DNA of 5,123 nucleotides. Source: Pseudomonadota bacterium (GTDB lineage Bacteria; Myxococcota_A; Polyangia; Haliangiales; Haliangiaceae). Positions 1-5,123 of the stretch are shown piece after piece (within the stretch, counting starts at the first letter, position 1; every line of letters starts with the position of its first letter). The notes beneath the pieces are model-generated. The model saw nothing but the letters and a program-made list of their open reading frames with translations. It made no database searches and was not told where the DNA came from. The stretch lies in contig JAEYYY010000674.1 in assembly GCA_023430775.1 (NCBI GenBank), forward strand, positions 1 to 5,123. Direction: 5' to 3'. A program made the position numbers and the translations under genes.

Positions 1-3000
1 GACCAGGACGCCGAAGCGCTTGCCGCGCGGCCGCGCGAGGCGGTCGACGCCGGTGTCCTCGATCGCCACCGGATCCCAGCCGGCGTTCTCGGTGCGCGAC
101 GCGATCGTGATCGTCTTGACGTCGAGGCTCGGCTTGCGACCGCTGACGATCGCGGTGCCGCGCCGCTCCTGCCAGTGCGCGTGAGCCGCCTCGCTCGCAC
201 TCGCGTTCTCGCCCGAGTCGTCGGCATGCAGGATCTGGCGCTGCCGCATGCCACCGCCGACATGGCGGTCGAGCTCGAGCGCGCGCGGATCCCACCCCAC
301 CACCGGCGTGGTGCCGGCGCGCGGCTGATGTTGTCCCGGCGCGACCGAGTCGGCCGCGAACCGCTCGACGTCGGGACCGCGCGATCGGACGCTGTCGGTG
401 CCGAACGCCGGGCAACCCGGCGCCACCGATGGGGCTCGCTTGCGCTCTGGCTCCGGGTGGGTGACCGGCACCAGCGCCGAGATCCAGCTGTCGCGCTCCT
501 CGTCGCCGATCACCGGCATCACCAGGATGTCGCGCGCGCGCGTGGCGGCGACGTAGGCGAGCCGCTGCCCTTCCTCGCGGTCGCGCTGCAGCACCTCCTC
601 GGCACGCTCGCGCAGCTCGATCGGTACGCAGCCCGCGAGCGGCTCGAGCCAGACCCGGCGCGCCGCATCGATGTAGCGCGAGGGATTCTGCTGCGCGAGC
701 TGCGCCGTCGGATCGCACAGGATGACGACGGGAAACTCGAGGCCCTTCGCGGCGTGCGCGGTCATGATGCGAACACCTTCGGTGCCTTCCTCGACCACCA
801 TCGCGTCGGGCTGGCGGCTGCGCTCGGCATCGTCGGCGAGCCGCTCGACGAACCCTCGGAAGCTGGTGGCGACGTGGCCGCGCGCCTCGTACTTGCGTGC
901 CAGATCGAGCACGCGCAGCACATTTGCCAGAGCCTGCTCGCCGGCAGGCCACAGGGCAAAGCCGGCATGTGCGCGGGTGGCCGCGAGCAAGCGACCGAGC
1001 GTGTCGGCGATCGGCCGGCGGTTGCGCTCGAAGTTGAGCTCGCCGAGCAGCGCCAGCGCACCCGCGATCTCGCGCTGCGCCTCCGGCACCACCGCATCGA
1101 GCCCGAACGCGAGCGGATCGAGCGGACCGAGCGCGTGCTTGAACGCGACCAGGTCCTCGTCGTGAAACGCGAACAGTGGACCGCGCAGCGTGGCGTAGAC
1201 CGACAGCTCGTCGTCGGTCCACTCGATCGCCGACAGCGCCGCGCGCAGCGCGATCGCCTCCTCGCGCTCGTGAAACGATCGGCCACCGACGAGCACGTGC
1301 GGGATCTGACGGGCCTCGAGCGCACGCACGTACGGCTGCGTCAGGTCGTGGCCGTAGCTCTGGAACCGGCGGAACATCAGGCAGACATCGCGCGTCGCGA
1401 TCGGCCGAGTGCCGCTCGCCGTGGGGAGCGTCCAGCCACTGCGATACAGCATCCAGTCGAGGAACGCGCCGACCGCATCGGGATACGACTCCTCGATCGC
1501 CTTGTTGGTGATGTCGCGCTTGCCGTACGGATCGGGCACCGGCAGCGCGATCATCGACGGCCGGCCCACCACGTCGGCGCGCTGCGGCGACAGCGGCACG
1601 TAGCGCGCCTGGCCGTCGCCGCGCATCACCGGCTCGAACGCGGTGTTGATCGCGTGCTGCAGCGACGGTACCGCGCGGAAGCTCGTCGACAGCTCGACCA
1701 GCTTCGCACCGTCGTCGAGCAACCGCCGCTTGACCTGCTCGTAGAGCGCGACGTCGGCGCGCCGGAATCGATAGATCGCCTGCTTGGGATCGCCGACGAC
1801 GAACAGCTTGCCCGGCTCGATCCGCGCGCGCGCGGGCTCGTCGCACGCCGGATCGTCGGCGCACAGCAGCATCAGGATCTCGACCTGGAGCGGATCGGTG
1901 TCCTGGAACTCGTCGACGAAGAACCGCGTGAACCGCTGCTGGTAATCGCGGCGGACGTCGGCGTTCGAGCGCAGCAGGTCGCGCGCGCGCTCGAGCAGAT
2001 CGAAGAAGTCGAGCCGGCCGGAGCGCGATTCGAGCGCGATGTAATCGCGGACCAGCGGGCGCAGCTCCTCGTGCAGGCACGCTGCGAGGTCGGCCTCGGC
2101 CGCCTGCCGGAACGCCGCGATCGCCGCGATCACGCGATCGCGATGCGCGACGACCTCAGCGCGCGTAAGGCCATCGCCGTACTGCTTGCTGCGGCCGCTG
2201 TAGCGCCACTCCCACCAGCGCGCGACGGTGCCGAGCTCCGCCTCGAGACCATCGAGATCGCGCCCGCGGATCGATTCGCGGCGCGCCAGATCGTCGAGCC
2301 AGTTCGCGATCCGGGTGCACAGCTTGGCGAGCGAATCACCCGGCTGCGACGCGCGCGAGGCGAACGCCGCCAGGCTCGCGAGCTCGTCGAGCACGCTCTG
2401 GATCCCGGCACTTCGATCGAACGGGTCGCGCCGCCAGGCACCATCGAAGTCGCGGCGATTGATCAGCGCCTTGCCGGCGCCGCGCAGCTGATCGACCGGC
2501 TCGTTCCTGCGCAGGATCCGGCGCACGCCCTCACCCGGATCGGCGAGCGTGCGCTGGAACCAGCCATCGAACGCCTGCTGGAACATCCGGTCGCTCTCGT
2601 CCTCGCCGGCGACCTCGAACAGCGGATCGACGCGCGCCTCGATCGGCCGCTCGCGCAGCAGATCGGCACAGAACGAGTGGATGGTGCCGATCCGCGCGAC
2701 CTCGAGCTCGGCGAGCGCGCGTTCGAACCGCGAGCGCGCGCGGCCTGCCGCCGAGGTGGTGCCGCTCGGCATCTCGCCGCGCGCCTTCTCGAGCTCGACG
2801 CGCAGCCGCAGCTTCATCTCGCCGGCCGCCTTGTCGGTGAACGTCAGCGCGACGATCTGCTCGAGCCCGGCGGTGCCGGTGCGGATGGTCTCGATCAGCC
2901 GCGCGATCATCTCGGTGGTCTTGCCGGTGCCGGCGGCCGCCTCGACGACGAGCGTCGACTCGAGATCCTTGCGGATCGCATCGCGCGCGATCTGGTCGAT

Positions 3001-3009
3001 GAATGTCAT
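1..3009 (-). CDS. UvrD/RecB-family (AddA-like) DNA helicase, probable helicase-nuclease subunit; 3' end outside window
   Basis: Superfamily 1A ATP-dependent DNA helicase, the likely motor of an AddAB-type double-strand-end resection complex in the cytoplasm. The minus frame is open for 1003 codons from ATG 3009-3007 to the window edge. Motifs seen in order: Walker A EAAAGTGKT (23-31, Lys30); Ia VALTFTDKAAGEM (53-65); TIHSFC (109-114); GRLDFFDLLERAR (331-343); Walker B FVDEFQDTDPLQ (364-375); III GDPKQAIYRFRRAD (406-419); IV around TSFRAVPSL (442-450); V VRIMTAHAAKGLEF (746-759); VI EEGQRLAYVAATRARD (812-827), including the arginine expected to contact ATP. No key residue is missing. Residues 993-1003 (RPRGKRFGVLV) resemble the segment just before the first histidine of RecB-type nuclease domains, so a C-terminal nuclease probably lies beyond the edge but is not visible. 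The start is supported by a GAGGAG six bases upstream and by overlap with the AddB-like gene. The helicase assignment is very secure; AddA rather than another RecB-like subgroup is inferred from the neighbour. Confidence 0.95.
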   Translation of the reverse strand, partial: MTFIDQIARDAIRKDLESTLVVEAAAGTGKTTEMIARLIETIRTGTAGLEQIVALTFTDKAAGEMKLRLRVELEKARGEMPSGTTSAAGRARSRFERALAELEVARIGTIHSFCADLLRERPIEARVDPLFEVAGEDESDRMFQQAFDGWFQRTLADPGEGVRRILRRNEPVDQLRGAGKALINRRDFDGAWRRDPFDRSAGIQSVLDELASLAAFASRASQPGDSLAKLCTRIANWLDDLARRESIRGRDLDGLEAELGTVARWWEWRYSGRSKQYGDGLTRAEVVAHRDRVIAAIAAFRQAAEADLAACLHEELRPLVRDYIALESRSGRLDFFDLLERARDLLRSNADVRRDYQQRFTRFFVDEFQDTDPLQVEILMLLCADDPACDEPARARIEPGKLFVVGDPKQAIYRFRRADVALYEQVKRRLLDDGAKLVELSTSFRAVPSLQHAINTAFEPVMRGDGQARYVPLSPQRADVVGRPSMIALPVPDPYGKRDITNKAIEESYPDAVGAFLDWMLYRSGWTLPTASGTRPIATRDVCLMFRRFQSYGHDLTQPYVRALEARQIPHVLVGGRSFHEREEAIALRAALSAIEWTDDELSVYATLRGPLFAFHDEDLVAFKHALGPLDPLAFGLDAVVPEAQREIAGALALLGELNFERNRRPIADTLGRLLAATRAHAGFALWPAGEQALANVLRVLDLARKYEARGHVATSFRGFVERLADDAERSRQPDAMVVEEGTEGVRIMTAHAAKGLEFPVVILCDPTAQLAQQNPSRYIDAARRVWLEPLAGCVPIELRERAEEVLQRDREEGQRLAYVAATRARDILVMPVIGDEERDSWISALVPVTHPEPERKRAPSVAPGCPAFGTDSVRSRGPDVERFAADSVAPGQHQPRAGTTPVVGWDPRALELDRHVGGGMRQRQILHADDSGENASASEAAHAHWQERRGTAIVSGRKPSLDVKTITIASRTENAGWDPVAIEDTGVDRLARPRGKRFGVLV
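3006..3009 (-). other. ATGA stop/start overlap joining the two genes
   Basis: The helicase ATG (3009-3007) and the TGA stop of the AddB-like gene (3008-3006) share bases as ATGA. This four-base overlap is a classic sign of translational coupling, fitting two subunits made in fixed proportion from one mRNA. No promoter or terminator is visible between them. Confidence 0.9.
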
Positions 3010-5123
3010 CGCTGGCTCCTCAGCTTGCCGAGCTGGACGAGCGGCTCCTTCTTGATGCGCTGGCGCGCCTCCTCGAACGGACCGCAGATCGCGGTGAAGT
3101 CGCAGTACTTGCACGCGCCCTTCGCCGGTGCCGCCGGAAAGAACGCGCGCTCGAAGTGGTGCGCGAGCGTCTCGGCGAGCAGTCGCGCAGCATCGCGCGC
3201 GACCTGATCGAGCGCGACCGTGACCTCGCGGAACTCGCCGCGGCTGGTGCAGTAGTACAGCCGGCCGCCGCGCACCTGCGCACCGGCGAACAGTCGCTCG
3301 AGCACGAGCGCGTAGAGCACCGGCTGCAGTGACGTGCCGCCGGCGGTCACCGCGTCGGGCTTCACCTTCGCCATGCCGGTCTTGTAGTCGGTGGCGCGCA
3401 GCGAGCCGTCGAGCGCTTCCTCGACGAGATCGATCGATCCGCGCAGCGCGAGCCGCGGCTCGATGCCGAGATCGACGGGATCACTGACGCTCGCCGGATC
3501 CGAGGCGCCGCGCCCCGTCGGGCCGAACGCGAGCTCGAAGCGCCGCGGGATCCAGCCCGGGTCGTCGATCATCCGCCGCACCCACTCGCGGACGTCGGCG
3601 CCGATCGCGGAGATGCCGTCGTCCCACACCCGATCGATCGCGGGATAGAGATCATCGCGATAGCGCGCGGCGACGCGGGCCAGCACGGTGTCGATCCGCT
3701 CGCGGACGTCGTCGAAGCTCTTGATCGGCAGCGCGCCTGCTTCGCGCAGCTCGCCGAGCAGCTCGAAGTGAACGTCGTGGACCAGCGAGCCGCGCTCGAG
3801 CGGACCGAGTGTCTCGATCGCCTCGGGCTGTTCGCGGGGCTCGAGCTTGACGATCGTGCGCAGCGCGAACCGATACGGACACTGCGCGAGCAGCTCGAGC
3901 GCCGTCGGCGAGAACGAGCGCGCCGTCGGGGCATGCGCCGCGAGCGCGTCGCGGCCGGCCGCGGATTCGGCGATCAGGCCGTCGGCCGGCTTCCATGCCG
4001 AGACCGTCCACCGCCGCGCGCGAAACCGCAGCGACCGCGCGAGGTGGGGATTCGCGTGCAGCAAGTACACCGCCGCACCTTGCGGCGCCATCACCTGGTT
4101 GCCGCGCGTGGCTGCACCCGGCAGCGTCCCCTTGCCGAGCTGGGTGCCCGGCCGCGTGCCCTTGCCGAAGGGCACCGCCGGTGCGACGACGGCGACCCTT
4201 CCTCCCGAGCCGGCCGCCGGGTCCAGCACGAGAGGCGGCTCGCGGTCGGATCCCGAGCGCTGCGGATCCGGCTGGGACCCAGGAGCCGGGCGCTGGTCGG
4301 TCAGCGTGCCCTTGCCGAGCGGCAACGACGCTTGACCGTGCGGGAGCGTCCGTTGCCGCTCGACGGGCAACGTCACCTCCTGCGGCCGCAGGAAACCGTC
4401 GAGCAGCGCGAGATCGTGCTCGGCCTCGTCGATCGCGCGCTCGCGATCCGCCGGCGCCGGCCAGCCGATCCGCGCGGCCCCGGTGGCATCTGCCTTCTTG
4501 CCGAGCTCGTCGAAGCCGGGTAGCGCGCCTTCGGCCGCCTCGAGCACCTCGAGCCCGTAGAACGACGGTACGCGCGGCCGCCCCTGATCGAGATCGATGC
4601 GCGGATAGCTGACCACCGCGCGCTTGCACGCCGCGCCGATCGCGAGGCGCAGCGCGAGCCGCTCGTCGGCGACGCGGCCATCGCGCGTGATCAGCTCGCC
4701 GAGCTGCGTGCGAACGTCGTCGAGCAGCAGCGGATCTTCGATCACCTTCTGCGGGAACATCCGCTCGGCGAGACCGGGGACGAACACGACATCGAAGGCC
4801 ATGCCGCGGATCGCGTCGACGGTGGCGACCAGCACGTGGCCATAGCGCCGCGTGGCCTGCGGGACCACCAGCTCGGAGAGCCGCGGCGCGAGCACGAGCT
4901 GGACATCGCGCAGCGACACCGGCCCGACCTCCGCCATCGGCACCAGCGCCGACAGCACGGCGAGCACGCGCTCCGGTGCGCGCAGCGTGCGCGTGGCCAG
5001 CGCGCCGAGCCGATCGATCCATTCGCCCCAGCTGGCGCGCGCGGGCAGCCCGGCGAGCTCGGCGAGCAGCGGCAGCGCGAACGATCGCAGGTGCGCGAGA
5101 TCGGCGAGCTGACGCGCTCGCTG
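3006..5123 (-). CDS. AddB-like PD-(D/E)XK nuclease with Fe-S staple, helicase-nuclease subunit B; 5' end outside window
   Basis: C-terminal 705 codons of a subunit that should partner the downstream helicase in end resection. Numbered from the window edge, residues 93-138 (RRYGHVLVATVDAIRG, VFVPGLAERMFPQ, EDPLLLDD) match the C-terminal part of the AddB helicase-like fold. Residues 350-380 lead into the nuclease domain. Nuclease residues: His449 in GSLVHDVHFELL, Asp565 in RGSIDLVE, Asp579 and Lys581 in ATDYKTG, and Gln600/Tyr604 in QPVLYAL. One cysteine at 415 (LLAQCPYRF) and three at 671, 674 and 680 (C-x2-C-x5-C) reproduce the iron-sulfur staple spacing known from AddB. The active site and cluster ligands look complete. 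The frame is open to 5123 with no start; the GTG at 4967 is an internal Val in conserved sequence. AddB proteins are usually about 1000 residues or more, so several hundred N-terminal residues, including any Walker A, are missing. A Pro/Gly-rich repeat-bearing linker interrupts residues 247-349. It ends in an ATGA overlap with the helicase gene. Confidence 0.92.
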   Translation of the reverse strand, partial: QRARQLADLAHLRSFALPLLAELAGLPARASWGEWIDRLGALATRTLRAPERVLAVLSALVPMAEVGPVSLRDVQLVLAPRLSELVVPQATRRYGHVLVATVDAIRGMAFDVVFVPGLAERMFPQKVIEDPLLLDDVRTQLGELITRDGRVADERLALRLAIGAACKRAVVSYPRIDLDQGRPRVPSFYGLEVLEAAEGALPGFDELGKKADATGAARIGWPAPADRERAIDEAEHDLALLDGFLRPQEVTLPVERQRTLPHGQASLPLGKGTLTDQRPAPGSQPDPQRSGSDREPPLVLDPAAGSGGRVAVVAPAVPFGKGTRPGTQLGKGTLPGAATRGNQVMAPQGAAVYLLHANPHLARSLRFRARRWTVSAWKPADGLIAESAAGRDALAAHAPTARSFSPTALELLAQCPYRFALRTIVKLEPREQPEAIETLGPLERGSLVHDVHFELLGELREAGALPIKSFDDVRERIDTVLARVAARYRDDLYPAIDRVWDDGISAIGADVREWVRRMIDDPGWIPRRFELAFGPTGRGASDPASVSDPVDLGIEPRLALRGSIDLVEEALDGSLRATDYKTGMAKVKPDAVTAGGTSLQPVLYALVLERLFAGAQVRGGRLYYCTSRGEFREVTVALDQVARDAARLLAETLAHHFERAFFPAAPAKGACKYCDFTAICGPFEEARQRIKKEPLVQLGKLRSQR
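3016..3021 (-). promoter_or_regulatory. Ribosome binding site of the helicase gene
   Basis: On the minus strand GAGGAG lies six bases before the ATG at 3009-3007, inside the last codons of the AddB-like gene (encoding part of LRSQR). This good Shine-Dalgarno match at a normal distance fixes the helicase start and lets ribosomes finishing the upstream gene reload at once. Confidence 0.8.
4119..4145 (-). repeat. LGKGTL-type unit 4, TQLGKGTLP
   Basis: Codes residues 327-335, only 10 codons after unit 3. Its core at 4122-4140 differs from unit 2 at one of 19 bases, a silent third-position change in a Gly codon. It lacks the clear hairpin of units 1 to 3. Confidence 0.65.
4152..4175 (-). repeat. 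LGKGTL-type unit 3, VPFGKGTR, with perfect hairpin
   Basis: Codes residues 317-324, 50 codons after unit 2. It contains a perfect inverted repeat: GTGCCCTT at 4156-4163 and AAGGGCAC at 4168-4175 form an eight-base-pair stem around a four-base loop. It shares the core GTGCCCTTGCCGA with unit 2. Confidence 0.65.
4302..4328 (-). repeat. LGKGTL-type unit 2, SLPLGKGTL
   Basis: Codes residues 266-274, 14 codons after unit 1. The 19 plus-strand bases at 4302-4320 match 4122-4140 of unit 4 with one mismatch. The unit is part of an imperfect hairpin: TTGCC 4312-4316 pairs with GGCAA 4321-4325 around loop GAGC, with an outer pairing of AGCGT 4303-4307 to ACGCT 4328-4332. Confidence 0.65.
4344..4373 (-). 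repeat. LGKGTL-type unit 1 (diverged), TLPVERQRTL
   Basis: First unit in transcription order, coding residues 251-260. It keeps the pattern L-P-x-x-x-[KQ]-x-T-L of the other units but reads ERQRTL instead of LGKGTL, so it is the most diverged copy. It overlaps an inverted repeat: CGTTGCC at 4351-4357 pairs with GGCAACG at 4366-4372, leaving an eight-base loop. Confidence 0.5.

Larger units (their letters stand above)
4074..4385 (-). other. Low-complexity, repeat-bearing linker inside the AddB-like gene
   Basis: Residues 247-349 of the AddB-like protein (window numbering) are rich in Pro, Gly, Thr, Gln and Ala and show no recognisable fold. They sit between the conserved stretch ending EAEHDLALLDGFLR and the conserved stretch starting AVYLLHANPHLARSLR. 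From memory of related proteins these blocks are normally close together, so about 100 residues appear added; this needs an alignment. The segment keeps frame and contains four copies of a unit with consensus near LPLGKGTLP. The flanking domains are intact, so it is probably a tolerated disordered loop rather than a sign of a broken gene. Confidence 0.7.

Noticed and set aside
175..3207. 1010-codon open frame on the plus strand, longer than either partial gene
   Set aside because: It is the exactly codon-aligned antisense of the helicase gene. It stays open because the helicase avoids the codons whose complements would be stops, as usual in GC-rich genomes. Its translation is Arg/Ala/Leu-rich with no domain, while the minus frame has every SF1 helicase motif.
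4156..4175. The perfect hairpin as an intrinsic terminator
   Set aside because: It lies in the middle of an intact reading frame, more than a kilobase before the stop codon, and no T-run follows it on the minus strand.
4302..4328. Resemblance of LPLGKGTLTDQ to the GKRTL-type N-terminal segment I recall from DUF4157 (eCIS-associated) proteins of myxobacteria
   Set aside because: The match is only a few residues, it rests on memory, and the context is an AddB linker with no toxin or injection-system gene nearby; probably chance.
3768..4523. 251-codon plus-strand open frame, and other frames of 60-200 codons on both strands
   Set aside because: All lie wholly inside the two genes, have biased Arg/Ser/Ala composition, and show no domain or plausible ribosome binding site.
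4965..4967. GTG at 4967-4965 as the start of the AddB-like gene
   Set aside because: The same frame stays open to 5123 and the 52 codons upstream (including ASWGEWIDRLGALATRTLR) fit the family, so this is an internal valine.
3652..5022. 456-codon minus-strand open frame
   Set aside because: It overlaps the AddB-like gene in another frame; the translation is Arg/Ala-rich with no motif, whereas the AddB-like frame has the nuclease and Fe-S residues.

Overview
The window is fully coding, very GC-rich (about 70% by eye), and carries two large genes on the minus strand. Both run off the window edges. Third codon positions are almost all G or C, and the proteins resemble large-genome soil or marine bacteria. 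A myxobacterium or another former deltaproteobacterium is my best guess from composition and protein style; nothing in the window proves it.

Layout in transcription order (right to left): 5123 to 3006 is the C-terminal 705 codons of an AddB-like protein, with a helicase-fold region followed by a PD-(D/E)XK nuclease domain with an iron-sulfur staple. Its TGA stop overlaps the ATG of the next gene in an ATGA junction. From 3009 to 1 are the first 1003 codons of a UvrD/RecB-family (AddA-like) helicase. All its superfamily 1A motifs are intact. The window cuts it exactly where a C-terminal nuclease domain would be expected to begin. There is no intergenic space, promoter, terminator or RNA gene.

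Together the genes look like the two subunits of an AddAB-type helicase-nuclease. Such complexes resect double-strand DNA ends in preparation for RecA-dependent recombination and can also degrade foreign linear DNA. The order addB-like then addA-like, with translational overlap, matches known addBA operons.

The least expected structure is an approximately 100-residue low-complexity segment (about 4074-4385) between the helicase-fold and nuclease parts of the AddB-like protein. It carries four in-frame copies of a short unit, consensus roughly LP-LGKGTLP. Three of the four overlap inverted repeats at DNA level. It looks like a small palindromic repeat family that has entered and multiplied in a coding sequence in a tolerated reading frame.
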